Below, in pieces: positions 17,194 through 26,216 of a stretch of DNA of 64,000 nt. Position 1 is the stretch's first letter. Every line of letters begins with the position of its first letter. The notes beneath the pieces are model-generated. The model made no database searches. It was not told the origin of the DNA and was given only the letters and a program-made list of their open reading frames with translations. The position numbers and the translations under genes are program-made. Source of the stretch: CAVVXX01 sp052389895 (GTDB taxonomy: Bacteria; Pseudomonadota; Alphaproteobacteria; Micropepsales; Micropepsaceae); the NCBI GenBank assembly GCA_052389895.1, contig JBQTHM010000020.1, forward strand, positions 1 through 64,000, given 5' to 3'.

Positions 17194-17976
17194 ATGAAAC
17201 CCTTTATCTGGCGAAACGTTGCGCACGTCGGAACCGTGCTGGCGGTAGCGCTTTGGCATGGGCCCTCGGCGGCAAAAGACAGCGTCACGGTTTTCGCTGC
17301 GGCGTCGTTAACGAACGCCTTGCAGGAAATCGGCACGCGCATCGAAGCAAGTTCGGACGCCCGCCTCGTGTTTTCTTTCGCAGCCTCTTCGCTTCTCGCC
17401 AAACAGATCGAATCGGGTGGAAAAGTCGACATCTTTTTCTCCTCCGATCCCGCGTGGATGGATTATCTCGAAAGTCGCGGTCTCATTGCGCACGGAACCC
17501 GGCGGAACCTGCTCGGCAACAGGCTTGTTCTGATCGAGCCGGCAGAACGCGCAACGCGGCTCCGCATTGCGAACGAGTTTCGTCTCAAAGATGCTCTCGG
17601 CCGCGAGCGACTCGCGCTCGCCGACCCTGAGTCCGTGCCTGCCGGTTATTATGCGCGCGAGGCCCTTGCCGCGCTGGGCGTCTGGGAAAGCGTAAGGCAT
17701 CAACTCGCGCCTGCCGAGAATGTGCGCGTCGCACTCGCCTACGTCGCGCGCGGCGAGACGCCGTTCGGAATCGTCTACGAAACGGATGCGCGAATCGAGC
17801 CGCGCGTGCGCGTCGTGGGAACGTTTCAGGAAAGCACCCACGCGCCGATCGTCTATCCGCTTGCGCTGACAAAAGACGCGCGGCCAGGCGCCAGATCGGT
17901 ATATGAATTTTTCCTCAGCCGCGAAGCGCGCAAAGTTTTTGTCAAATATGGCTTCACGGTTCTTCAAGGGGCATAG
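17194..17976 (+). CDS. modA: orphan periplasmic molybdate-binding protein (ModA family)
   Basis: 260 residues from MKPFIWRNVAH; another ATG 5 codons upstream at 17179 is possible. A signal peptide with a hydrophobic core ends near PSAAKDS. The family start VTVFAAASLTNALQEIG and the loops FAASSLLAKQIESGG and VDIFFSSDPAWMDYL are classic for ModA oxyanion binders. No modB, modC or modE is next to it, unlike the usual modABC operon. The next gene, a penicillin-acylase homolog, starts 2 bases after its stop, so the two are likely cotranscribed. The ligand could be molybdate, tungstate or something else. Confidence 0.88.
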   Translation: MKPFIWRNVAHVGTVLAVALWHGPSAAKDSVTVFAAASLTNALQEIGTRIEASSDARLVFSFAASSLLAKQIESGGKVDIFFSSDPAWMDYLESRGLIAHGTRRNLLGNRLVLIEPAERATRLRIANEFRLKDALGRERLALADPESVPAGYYAREALAALGVWESVRHQLAPAENVRVALAYVARGETPFGIVYETDARIEPRVRVVGTFQESTHAPIVYPLALTKDARPGARSVYEFFLSREARKVFVKYGFTVLQGA

Positions 17977-17978
17977 CT

Positions 17979-20357
17979 ATGCGTTGGCTTGCGCGCGTCG
18001 GTTTCGGACTGCTGGGCTTTCTCGCGCTTGTTGCGGTGGTGGTGATCGCAGGTGTGCGTTCGTTTTACGCCTCGCTGCCCTCCTATGATCGTGAGGTGCG
18101 CACAGCCGCGCTGACGGCGTCCGTCACGATCATGCGCGACAAGTACGCGATCCCCCACATCATTGCTGAGTCCTACAACGATGCGGCATTCGCGCTGGGC
18201 TTCGCACACGCGCAGGACCGCCTCTGGCAGATGGAAATGGCGCGCCGCTTCATGTCTGGCCGTCTGTCCGAAATCCTGGGCGAAGCGGGTCTTAGGGCCG
18301 ACGTTACCATGCGTGCGCTGGGTTTCTACCGCGCTGCCCAGGCTTCGTTTTCACACCTGTCGCCACGGTCGCGCGCCGCTCTTCAGGCCTATGCTGACGG
18401 CGTCAACGCGTATCTCAGTAATCACTCCGGACCTTGGCCAATTGAATTCGCGCTGGCCGGCATCACGCCCGAACCTTGGCGGCCCGCCGATAGTGTTGCC
18501 GTCCTCAAAGGCATGTCCTTCAATCTTTCCGAGAATGCATCGCGCGAAATCGCACGTGTGAAGCTGCTCAAGCGAATCGGGCGGCGGGGGCTGGAGGAAT
18601 TCTTCTCACCTTACCCGGGAGACTCGGTATCGACTTTACCGGACTACTTGGATTCCCTGTTCGGCACGACTCAGTACGGCGCCGCCCAACCCATTCCGAG
18701 AACCACGGCCTCGAACAGCTGGGCAGTCAACGGCGCGCACAGCGTGACAGGAAAGCCGCTGCTTGCCAATGATCCGCATCTGCCGCTGACGATCCCGTCC
18801 ACCTGGTATCTCGCGCACCTTGTCTATCCCGGCAATGACCTTGCGGGCGGAACGTTGCCGGGAATTCCCACCATTATCGCGGGGCGCAACGCGCATGCCG
18901 CCTGGGGTCTTACCAATACGGGCCCAGACACGCAGGACATCTACCTGGAGCGCCTCAATCCGGAGAATGCAGACGAGTATCGGACGCCGGAGGGCTGGGC
19001 GAAATTCGAAACGCGCCGGGAAGTCATCCGCGTGCGTTTTGGCGATGCGAAACGCGTAATCGTGCGCGCGACGCGCCACGGCCCTGTGCTGCCAAAAGAT
19101 GGAATTTTTTCGGACATCGCACCCGATGGTTATGTGATGGCGCTTGCGTGGACCGCGCTGGCCGCGGACGATACGACGATCGAAACCTCGCTTGCGGTGC
19201 ATGAGGCCTTTTCGGCGGCAGCATTTCCGCTAGGGGCGGCTCCGTTCATCTCGCCGATGCAAAATTTCCTCTTCGCCGATGATTCGGGCCATATCGGCTT
19301 GATGCTGCCCGGTCTCGTGCCGATGCGCGCGCCCGAAAATGACTCGCTTGGGCTCGTGCCGGCCAAAGGCTGGGATGCCCGCTACGATTGGACCGGCTGG
19401 GTGCCCGAAATGCCGCTGGTGATGGACCCGCCTTCGGGCCGGCTTGTCACCGCAAACGAGAAAACCGTGCCGAGGGACTATCCCTACATGCTCTCGCTGG
19501 AATGGTCCGATCCTTTCCGGCATGACCGGATCGAGGAGTTGCTGTCCGCGACCGGCAAACATTCGGTAGCCGGGTTCGAGGCGATCCAGCGCGATACGAT
19601 CGATGCCTACGCGCGCGTGCTGAAGCCGCTTCTCGTTTCCGCCGGGCCGTTTGAAGGCAAGGCGCGCGAGGCCGCGGCGCTCATCGAGAAGTGGGATGGC
19701 GCCGCAAATGCGAACCGTCCTGAACCGCTGATCTATGCCGCCTGGGCGCGCGCGCTCAACAGGCGCCTCTATGCCGACGAACTGGGCGACAGCTTTTCGA
19801 GCTTCTGGAGCTACCAGCCGCAATTCATTCTTCAGGTGCTGCGCAATGGCGATGGCGCCGCGCGCTGGTGCGACGACCGATCGACCGCGGCGATCGAAGA
19901 TTGCCCGTCACGCATCCGGCTGGCGCTTGACGACGCCCTTTCCGAATTGTCGGAATCGTATGGCGCCGATATGCACCGTTGGCGCTGGGGCGATGCGCAC
20001 AGGGCCGTTCACGCCCATCGGCCGCTGGGCGCCTTTCCCGTGATCGGAAAACTGTTCAACCGCGAGGTGGAGATGAACGGAGGCGCTTTTACGATTTTCC
20101 GCGCCGATTACTCGTTTGCGTCGCAACGCCCCTACGCCGCCATTCACGGCGCCGGATACCGGGCTATTTACGATCTCGCCGGCCCCGCACGCTCGCGCTA
20201 CGTCATTTCCACAGGCCAGTCGGGAAACGTCTTTTCCCCCCATTACGACGATCTCATGCCGCTCTGGAAAAGGGGAGATTACGTTTCAATTCCTACCAGC
20301 GCTGCGGCGCTCGAAGAGGCAACCGTTCACAAGATGGTTATAAGGCCTAGTCCTTGA
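17979..20357 (+). CDS. penicillin acylase (penicillin amidase) family N-terminal serine hydrolase
   Basis: 792 residues. An N-terminal membrane anchor or signal segment at about 7-28 is followed by the alpha chain. The self-cleavage site lies before Ser245 in TTASNSWAVNGA, and Ser245 would become the N-terminal nucleophile of the beta chain. LLANDPHL and GIPTIIAGRNAHAAWGLTNTG are further family landmarks. Known members hydrolyse amides such as beta-lactam side chains, acyl-homoserine lactones or fatty acylamides; the sequence does not say which. It follows modA by 2 bases and overlaps the convergent flavin reductase by 11 bases. Confidence 0.93.
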   Translation: MRWLARVGFGLLGFLALVAVVVIAGVRSFYASLPSYDREVRTAALTASVTIMRDKYAIPHIIAESYNDAAFALGFAHAQDRLWQMEMARRFMSGRLSEILGEAGLRADVTMRALGFYRAAQASFSHLSPRSRAALQAYADGVNAYLSNHSGPWPIEFALAGITPEPWRPADSVAVLKGMSFNLSENASREIARVKLLKRIGRRGLEEFFSPYPGDSVSTLPDYLDSLFGTTQYGAAQPIPRTTASNSWAVNGAHSVTGKPLLANDPHLPLTIPSTWYLAHLVYPGNDLAGGTLPGIPTIIAGRNAHAAWGLTNTGPDTQDIYLERLNPENADEYRTPEGWAKFETRREVIRVRFGDAKRVIVRATRHGPVLPKDGIFSDIAPDGYVMALAWTALAADDTTIETSLAVHEAFSAAAFPLGAAPFISPMQNFLFADDSGHIGLMLPGLVPMRAPENDSLGLVPAKGWDARYDWTGWVPEMPLVMDPPSGRLVTANEKTVPRDYPYMLSLEWSDPFRHDRIEELLSATGKHSVAGFEAIQRDTIDAYARVLKPLLVSAGPFEGKAREAAALIEKWDGAANANRPEPLIYAAWARALNRRLYADELGDSFSSFWSYQPQFILQVLRNGDGAARWCDDRSTAAIEDCPSRIRLALDDALSELSESYGADMHRWRWGDAHRAVHAHRPLGAFPVIGKLFNREVEMNGGAFTIFRADYSFASQRPYAAIHGAGYRAIYDLAGPARSRYVISTGQSGNVFSPHYDDLMPLWKRGDYVSIPTSAAALEEATVHKMVIRPSP

Positions 20358-20856
20358 TGGTGCCGTAACGGCCGCGGAAAAAAACCAGCGGCTCGGTCGA
20401 ATCCGGCGCATGGCGAAAGCTGACCACGCGCCCGACGATGATGACATGATCGCCGGCCTCGTACCGTGCTTCCACTTCGCACTCGAAGACGGCCAGTGCT
20501 CCGGGGAATGTGGGCGGACCCATTGAGGTGGGCGTCACCTTCACGCCTTCGGGAACGCGATGACTGCCGAACGTGGCGAATCGCTTCGAGACATCGCTTC
20601 CGTTCCGCCCCAGCACGCTCACCACAAACTGATCGCGCGTGTTGAAAGCCTGAAATGTCACCGAGCTCTTGTTGAGGCACCACAGCACGAGAGGCGGGTC
20701 GAGCGACACAGACGCAAATGAGTTGGCGGTCTTGGCGATGGCATGTCCATCGGAATCAAGCGTCGTGACGACCACGATCCCGGTGGCGAAACAGCCGAAC
20801 GCATTCCTGAGTTCGCGCGTGTCAATAGGCGCGTTCACCAATTGCCGCTCCCGCAT
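20347..20856 (-). CDS. flavin reductase-like FMN-binding protein
   Basis: 169 residues of the flavin reductase (HpaC/NtaB-like) split-barrel family. FATGIVVVTTLD, the FMN-phosphate region TANSFASVSLDPPLVLWCLN and HVIIVGRVVSF are the usual blocks. Members supply reduced FMN or FAD to two-component monooxygenases or act on ferric or quinone substrates. No monooxygenase gene is adjacent, so the partner is unknown. Confidence 0.9.
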   Translation of the reverse strand: MRERQLVNAPIDTRELRNAFGCFATGIVVVTTLDSDGHAIAKTANSFASVSLDPPLVLWCLNKSSVTFQAFNTRDQFVVSVLGRNGSDVSKRFATFGSHRVPEGVKVTPTSMGPPTFPGALAVFECEVEARYEAGDHVIIVGRVVSFRHAPDSTEPLVFFRGRYGTIKD

Positions 20857-21016
20857 GCTTGGGCGACGTTAGGAAACTTGGGCTCGAATGAGAAGGGAAC
20901 TGGTGCCGCCGTGCCACAAACATCAATGTTGACGTGGAAAGGAATTGACTTCCCTGTGGCGCTATCCCGCATCCCGCGCCAATATCCCGTCTGGATCGCG
21001 ACGGGGGGCCGGGGCC

Positions 21017-21757
21017 GTGACGCGTCAGCATATTGCACGCCTGCCGCAGTTTTTCCTAACGCCCGGCGGGCCCTGCCCTTATCTGCCTGGCCGAACCGAA
21101 CGCAAAGTCTTCGCGCGACTTATGGGCCCGCGCGCGTCCGAGTTGAACGATTCGCTCACCCATTCGGGATTTCGCCGCAGCCAGATGATCGCCTATCGCC
21201 CGGCTTGCGATGGGTGCATGGCTTGCGTTTCGGTCCGAATCGTGGCCGACGAATTTGCGCCCAGCCGCTCCATGCGCCGCATCGAGCGCCGCAACGCCGA
21301 CGTGATGCGCATGCAGACTGCGCCGGAAGCGACACGCGAGCAATTCTCGCTGCTACAGCCTTATCTGGCGTCGCGCCATGCGGGTGGCGGCATGTCGGAC
21401 ATCGGCCTGTTCGATTATGTGGCAATGGTGGAAGAAACGCCCGTGGAAACGGTGATGTTCGAATACCGTCTGCCCGGACCCGGCGGAAAGCCGGGCGTGC
21501 TCGTCGCCTGCTCGCTTACCGATGTGCTCGGGGACGGGCTCTCGATGGTCTATAGCTTTTTCGGCACGGAACGGCCGGAGCGAAGCCTCGGCACCTACAT
21601 GATCCTCGATCATGTCCGCGCGGCGGCCGCGCGCGGGCTCCCTTATGTCTATCTGGGCTATTGGGTGAAGGGCAGCCGTAAGATGGGCTACAAGGGCCGC
21701 TTCCGACCGCTCGAGGCGCTGGGCCCCGCTGGCTGGTCGCGGCTGGACGAAGAATAG
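21017..21757 (+). CDS. bpt: aspartate/glutamate leucyltransferase (Bpt)
   Basis: 246 residues from a GTG start (VTRQHIARLPQFFLTPGG). Family similarity and length (about 245) begin here, so the longer frame from 20945 is not preferred. The enzyme transfers leucine from Leu-tRNA to N-terminal Asp or Glu, making bacterial N-degrons for ClpS/ClpAP. Motifs are PCPYLPG, the cysteine pair CDGCMAC and YLGYWVKGSRKMGYKGRF. It is followed by a strong terminator hairpin at 21847. Confidence 0.94.
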   Translation: MTRQHIARLPQFFLTPGGPCPYLPGRTERKVFARLMGPRASELNDSLTHSGFRRSQMIAYRPACDGCMACVSVRIVADEFAPSRSMRRIERRNADVMRMQTAPEATREQFSLLQPYLASRHAGGGMSDIGLFDYVAMVEETPVETVMFEYRLPGPGGKPGVLVACSLTDVLGDGLSMVYSFFGTERPERSLGTYMILDHVRAAAARGLPYVYLGYWVKGSRKMGYKGRFRPLEALGPAGWSRLDEE

Positions 21758-21846
21758 GCGTCCTAAAAAAATTTTCTGCCCCCCCTTGCAGCGCGGCGCT
21801 GCTCACACCAAATCTATTAAATCCAGCGAAGCGCGCCCGGAACGAA

Positions 21847-21885
21847 GGGCGGGGCCGGAAATCCGGCTCCGCCCTCGGTTTTTGT
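21847..21885 (+). terminator. strong intrinsic terminator
   Basis: A 12-bp stem (21847-21858 with 21863-21874, one G-T pair) closes on an AAAT loop and is followed by TCGG and a run of T on the plus strand. The reverse complement has no T run, so it acts only rightwards. It lies 90 bases after the bpt stop. It may end bpt transcription, or a short independent transcript beginning in the AT-rich stretch near 21810-21830. Confidence 0.8.
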
Positions 21886-21905
21886 GCGCCAAGGAAATAA
21901 GAAAA

Positions 21906-21968
21906 ATGGCAGGAAGAAAAAATATTTTCCGTGATTTCAAGCCCCCCGACCCGGCTCGCAGCCGCTAG
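21906..21968 (+). CDS. possible 20-residue small protein
   Basis: ATG at 21906 opens MAGRKNIFRDFKPPDPARSR and a stop. A purine-rich AAGGA lies 10 bases upstream, a fair ribosome-binding site, and the position just after a terminator-like hairpin is unusual for chance. The peptide is basic and proline-containing with no membrane segment. No family is recognised. It ends 28 bases before the convergent metG stop. It could be chance. Confidence 0.3.
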   Translation: MAGRKNIFRDFKPPDPARSR

Positions 21969-21996
21969 GTGAACTGCGCCTTTTGAAAAGCACGAT

Positions 21997-23814
21997 TCAG
22001 CCGGCGCCCGAAAAGCGTCTTTCCCATGCCTTGACCTGCTCGTCCTCGATTTTCGGGAACAGCAGGTCTGGGGGATTTAGCCTGTGGTCTGGAGGCAGAA
22101 CTGAAAGAAGAGGTTTCACTAGCTCGAATTCCCGTCCTCGATTATCGCCCCAACCACTTATTGATAGTGCTGTGCCGCGAGATGACGGAGTTTTCTTGAC
22201 TTCACCTGTTACGGGCCAAGTTTCATCAATTGGCATGTTTAGGATTCGAAAAATGTGATCTGACGTTCGCGGGATGAACGGCCGTACAAATCGTGCGATC
22301 AAATGACATAGGTTGAGTCCTACGTTAATCACACGCCCCGCGCTCTGCTGATCCGTTTTGTAGAGAGTCCATGGTGCAAGCTCGGTCACGTATTCGTTAG
22401 CTGACACGAGGATTGCACGCAAGGCCTTCATGGCCGCTCGATATTCCATCTGTTCGAGGCAAACCGTCAGTTGATCAGAGCTCAGCCAAAGTTGGGCAAT
22501 CAAGCCATGGTCGAGTTCATCACTTGGCGCGCCTGCCGGCACTTTGCCGTCGAAGCGGCTGGCGCAGAACTTCGTCACCCGGTTGACGAAATTGCCCAGC
22601 ACGTCGGCCAGATCCTTGTTCACCACGGCAGCAAAATGCTCCCAGGTGAAGGACGCGTCCGCGCTCTCGGGTGCATTGGCGATCAGGTAATAACGCCAGT
22701 AATCGGCGGGCAATAACTCGAGGGCGCTGTCCATGAAGACGCCGCGTCTGCCGCTGGTGGAGAACTTGCCGCCGTAATAGGTGAGCCAGTTGAACCCTTT
22801 GAGCTGATCGACGATTTTCCACTTTTTGCCTTCGGGCAGATTCTCATTCACGCCAAAAATGGTGACGGGAAACCCAACCGTATGAAACGGCACATTGTCC
22901 TTGGCCATGAACTCGACATAGCGCACATAGGCGGGATCATTTTCCTTTCTTTCCGTCCACCAGTCGCGCCAGGCGTCGCCCTTCTTGTGGGCGTCGGCCC
23001 ATTCCCAGGTGGCGCCGATATATTCGATGGGTGCGTCGAACCAGACGTAGAACACCTTGCCCTTGAGTTGGCCATCGGCGATGTCGTCTGGCACGGGCAC
23101 GCCCCAGGCGAGATCGCGCGTGATACCGCGGTCGTGCAGGCCCTCGTCCAGCCACTTAAACGCAATCGAGGTCACAAGCTGCGGCCATTCGCCCCTTTTG
23201 CTTTCGATCCACGCGCGCAGGCGGCCTGCAAACGCCGACTGTTTCAAGAACAGATGCTTGCTCTCACGAATCTCGATGTCGGGCGATCCCGATACGGCCG
23301 AGCGCGGACTGATGAGATCGGTGGGGTCGAGCACGCGTGTGCAGTTCTCGCACTGATCGCCGCGCGCGCGCTCGTATCCGCAATGCGGGCATGTGCCGAT
23401 CACATAGCGGTCGGGAAGAAAACGCCCCTCCGTGCGCGAATACACCTGCCGCGTCGCGCGAACTTCCAGATGCCCGTTTTTCCACAGTGCGCGGGCGAAG
23501 TCCTGCGTCAGCTTCTTGTTCTGTTCACTGGACGAACGGCCAAAAAAATCCCACGAAAGGCCAAACCGTTCCCCCACATCCTTCTGGATGGCGTGCTGTT
23601 GGCGGCAGTAGTCGGCGACGCTCTGCCCGGCCTCCAGGGCCGCCAGCTCGGCCGGCGTTCCGTGCTCATCGGTAGCACAGATGAAAAGAACCTCGTGCCC
23701 GCGGGCGCGTTGGAAGCGCGCATAGACGTCGGCCGGCAACATCGAGCCCACCAGATTGCCCAGATGCTTGACGCCGTTGATGTAGGGAAGAGCGCTGGTG
23801 ACGAGAATGCGCAT
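21997..23814 (-). CDS. metG: methionyl-tRNA synthetase
   Basis: 605 residues from MRILVTSALPYINGVKHLGN; a start at 23874 would add a non-family leader. Charges tRNA-Met. The class I HIGH motif is HLGN at 17-20. The zinc knuckle has CPHCGYERARGDQCENC, and the KMSKS loop reads KFSTS (GGKFSTSGRRG), a known variant. The anticodon-binding helical domain follows; no C-terminal tRNA-binding (Trbp111) domain is present. The last 500 bases (21997-22500) look clearly less GC-rich than the 5' part. Confidence 0.95.
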   Translation of the reverse strand: MRILVTSALPYINGVKHLGNLVGSMLPADVYARFQRARGHEVLFICATDEHGTPAELAALEAGQSVADYCRQQHAIQKDVGERFGLSWDFFGRSSSEQNKKLTQDFARALWKNGHLEVRATRQVYSRTEGRFLPDRYVIGTCPHCGYERARGDQCENCTRVLDPTDLISPRSAVSGSPDIEIRESKHLFLKQSAFAGRLRAWIESKRGEWPQLVTSIAFKWLDEGLHDRGITRDLAWGVPVPDDIADGQLKGKVFYVWFDAPIEYIGATWEWADAHKKGDAWRDWWTERKENDPAYVRYVEFMAKDNVPFHTVGFPVTIFGVNENLPEGKKWKIVDQLKGFNWLTYYGGKFSTSGRRGVFMDSALELLPADYWRYYLIANAPESADASFTWEHFAAVVNKDLADVLGNFVNRVTKFCASRFDGKVPAGAPSDELDHGLIAQLWLSSDQLTVCLEQMEYRAAMKALRAILVSANEYVTELAPWTLYKTDQQSAGRVINVGLNLCHLIARFVRPFIPRTSDHIFRILNMPIDETWPVTGEVKKTPSSRGTALSISGWGDNRGREFELVKPLLSVLPPDHRLNPPDLLFPKIEDEQVKAWERRFSGAG

Positions 23815-23919
23815 GGAATCGCCGCTTGCAACCGAGTAAAGGAGCCGGGACATTATCTGACGTGGGCGGGCCATGCACGGGCTTTGGCCGTGCCCGCTTG
23901 GACAATACGGGGGGCCGAG

Positions 23920-24597
23920 TTGGCGGAGCGAAAGCCGATCCTGAAAGTCATCCAGTCGAATCTGATCGCGGGCGTGCTCACCGTGTTCCCCATCATCGCG
24001 GTCTGGATCGTGATCTCGTTTCTTCTCGCTTTGCTATCTTCGGCCGGCGCGCCGCTTGCCGGCGCCATAACCGATTTCATAAACACGCAGGTCCCCGGCC
24101 TGGCGCCCGTGCTGACCAACACCTATGTGCAGGGCGCCGTGGCGGTGATTCTCGTTCTGTTGATCCTGAACCTGATAGGCGCCGCCGCCTCGCGCATGCT
24201 GGGCATGCGGTTCATCACCTTCATGGAGAAGCTCATAAACCGCATCCCGCTAATCCAGACGGTTTACCGCGCCTCCAAACAACTTGTCGGCGTAATGCAT
24301 CAGGCGCCGGGCGGCGCGGCCCGCGTCGTGCTGATCGATTTCCCCCATCCAGGGTTAAAGGCAATCGGGCTTGTCATGCGAACGTTTCCCGACCCCAATA
24401 CCGGGCAGGAGATCTCGGCGGTGTTCGTTCCCACGTCGCCGAACCCCACGTCCGGCTATCTGCAACTCGTACCGACGGCGAAGCTTGTGCCATCCGACAT
24501 GACCATGGACCAGGCAATGACGATGATCGTCTCGGGTGGCGCGGTGACGCCCGACCACATCAGCCTCACCAGCGCGCGGACAAGACCCGAGAGCTGA
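23920..24597 (+). CDS. DUF502 family membrane protein
   Basis: 225 residues from a TTG start (LAERKPILKVIQSNL), preceded by a G-rich ribosome-binding site; a GTG at 23890 is an alternative. Two membrane helices (about 15-38 and 62-85: VFPIIAVWIVISFLLALL and AVAVILVLLILNLIGA) are followed by a soluble domain with RIPLIQTVYRASKQL and FVPTSPNPTSGYLQLVP. This is the DUF502 family, related to plant COV proteins, of unknown function. It is divergent from metG, with the acyl-CoA synthetase-like gene starting 2 bases downstream. Confidence 0.88.
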   Translation: MAERKPILKVIQSNLIAGVLTVFPIIAVWIVISFLLALLSSAGAPLAGAITDFINTQVPGLAPVLTNTYVQGAVAVILVLLILNLIGAAASRMLGMRFITFMEKLINRIPLIQTVYRASKQLVGVMHQAPGGAARVVLIDFPHPGLKAIGLVMRTFPDPNTGQEISAVFVPTSPNPTSGYLQLVPTAKLVPSDMTMDQAMTMIVSGGAVTPDHISLTSARTRPES

Positions 24598-24599
24598 GC

Positions 24600-26072
24600 A
24601 TGCCAGCTTTCTTCGATTACCTGCGTTATCAGGCGCTGAACCAGCCGGCCGCGCCGGCGGTCGTCTATCCGCGCGGCATTATCGATTACCGGAGGCTCGC
24701 GCGCGGATCCCTCAATGCCTCCACCCACATCGCGGCGCAATTTCGCCCCGGCGACATCGTCGTGCTGCGCGTGAACAATCCTGAATTGCACGTATCTGTG
24801 CTGATCGGCGCGATGCTGGCCGGAGTGGCGACGGTCTCTCTAGGCACGCAGGGCGCGAAAGGGGAAGATCTCAACGCGGCGGCCTTCCTGTACGACGAAA
24901 AGCGCGAGAGCCAATGGGCAAACGCGGTGCAGGTTTCGCCAAGCTGGACACGCGAGCCGCATCCGGGCGGCAAAGCCATGCCTGGTTCGCCGCCTCCCGA
25001 AACTGTCACGCGCATCATCTACACGTCCGGCACAACGGGCGCGCAAAAGGCCGTACCGTTCACCGAGGAGCAGTTACTGCAGCGCGTGTTGCCGCAGGCG
25101 GTCGCCCTGCGCCCGCAGCTAGGGCCGAGCCGCTCGTTCAGCCTGATGGGCATCATGAGCGGCGCAGGATTCACCAACTTCATGCTGACGCTTATGACGG
25201 GCGGGACACTGTTCCTGGGCTGGGACAATCTGCGCGCGGCGGCGACGCTTGCGCTCTACGATCTCGACCGAATGATGGCCTCGACATTGCAGATGGCGCA
25301 TTTTCTCCGGGAATCGCGCGACAGGAGCCTCCATTTTCCCAGCCTGAAGAGCGTGGTCGTCGGCGGGAGCCGCATTCCGGCGCAGCTGGCGCGCCATGTG
25401 CAGACGGAAATCTGTCGCAACCTCATCTGCCTGTACGGCGCAACCGAAGCCGGTGTCGTTGCCGCGGCGCCGGCCGACGAACTGTTGAAGCACGAGTCGG
25501 CTGCGGGTTACGTCATTCCGGGTGTCACCGTGGAAGCAGTGGATCCCGACGGTAATCCGGTTGGTCCTGACAAAGAGGGGATTCTCAGAATCCGGGTGCC
25601 TTACGCGCCTGGCCGCTACGCCAACGACGCCGGGGCAGGCAAAACCGCGTTCCGGGATGGCTGGTTCTATCCGGGCGACATCGGCCGCATAGGCAACAAT
25701 GGGCTACTGTTTGTGGCCGGCCGCGAGTCGGAGCGACTGAATGCAGGAGGGGTCAAGATTGCGCCTGGCGTCATCGAGGATGCGGTCCAGTCTTGGCCCA
25801 ATGTGGTGGACGCTGCGGCCTTCGAGCATCTCAATGAATTCGGGGTTGGGGAAATCGCCGTTGCAATCGTGCGCGACGGCGAGCCGGATCAACCCGGTCT
25901 GGCGAAATTCTGCCGCGAGCGCCTGCGCGAATGCGCGCCCAAACGCCTGCTGCTGGTGAATGAGATTCCCCGCAACGAGACGGGTAAAGTCGACCGCGAA
26001 CACTTGCAGCGCTTGGCGAAGACGGCGTTCGCGCAGAAATCGGCCGCGGCTGCGAAGCAGCCGCAAGTCTGA
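24600..26072 (+). CDS. AMP-binding (acyl-CoA synthetase/ligase-like) protein
   Basis: 490 residues of the ANL superfamily, which activates carboxylates as acyl-adenylates. The phosphate loop is IIYTSGTTGAQKAVPF, the A5 block is CLYGATEAG, the hinge region is DGWFYPGDIG and the catalytic lysine lies in RNETGKVDREHL. It is a little shorter than typical acyl-CoA synthetases (about 520-560). The N-terminal subdomain is compact, so the substrate cannot be assigned. The ATG lies 2 bases after the DUF502 stop, so the two are cotranscribed. Confidence 0.88.
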   Translation: MPAFFDYLRYQALNQPAAPAVVYPRGIIDYRRLARGSLNASTHIAAQFRPGDIVVLRVNNPELHVSVLIGAMLAGVATVSLGTQGAKGEDLNAAAFLYDEKRESQWANAVQVSPSWTREPHPGGKAMPGSPPPETVTRIIYTSGTTGAQKAVPFTEEQLLQRVLPQAVALRPQLGPSRSFSLMGIMSGAGFTNFMLTLMTGGTLFLGWDNLRAAATLALYDLDRMMASTLQMAHFLRESRDRSLHFPSLKSVVVGGSRIPAQLARHVQTEICRNLICLYGATEAGVVAAAPADELLKHESAAGYVIPGVTVEAVDPDGNPVGPDKEGILRIRVPYAPGRYANDAGAGKTAFRDGWFYPGDIGRIGNNGLLFVAGRESERLNAGGVKIAPGVIEDAVQSWPNVVDAAAFEHLNEFGVGEIAVAIVRDGEPDQPGLAKFCRERLRECAPKRLLLVNEIPRNETGKVDREHLQRLAKTAFAQKSAAAAKQPQV

Positions 26073-26140
26073 CGCGGCGCCTATTTATTGCCTGCGGAGC
26101 GAAAGCGGCGTATGTGCGCGGTGACGGGCGTAAATCCGGC

Positions 26141-26216
26141 GCCGGCTTAGCTCAGTTGGCAGAGCGGCTGATTTGTAATCAGTAGGTCGGGGGTTCGATT
26201 CCCTCAGCCGGCACCA
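26141..26216 (+). tRNA. tRNA-Thr (anticodon TGT)
   Basis: 76 bases including an encoded CCA. The 7-bp acceptor stem (GCCGGCT with AGCCGGC), D-arm TAGCTCAGTTGGCAGAGC, anticodon stem CTGAT/ATCAG around loop TTTGTAA (anticodon TGT) and T-arm GGGGGTTCGATTCCCTC all form. No duplicated 3' end is visible nearby, so there is no sign of use as an integration site. The CCA end directly abuts the stop codon of the opposite-strand outer-membrane gene. Confidence 0.97.

Noticed and set aside
26141..26216. tRNA-Thr as integration site for an island
   Set aside because: No second copy of the tRNA 3' end and no integrase in the window; the only island is the IS element, which has its own target duplication.
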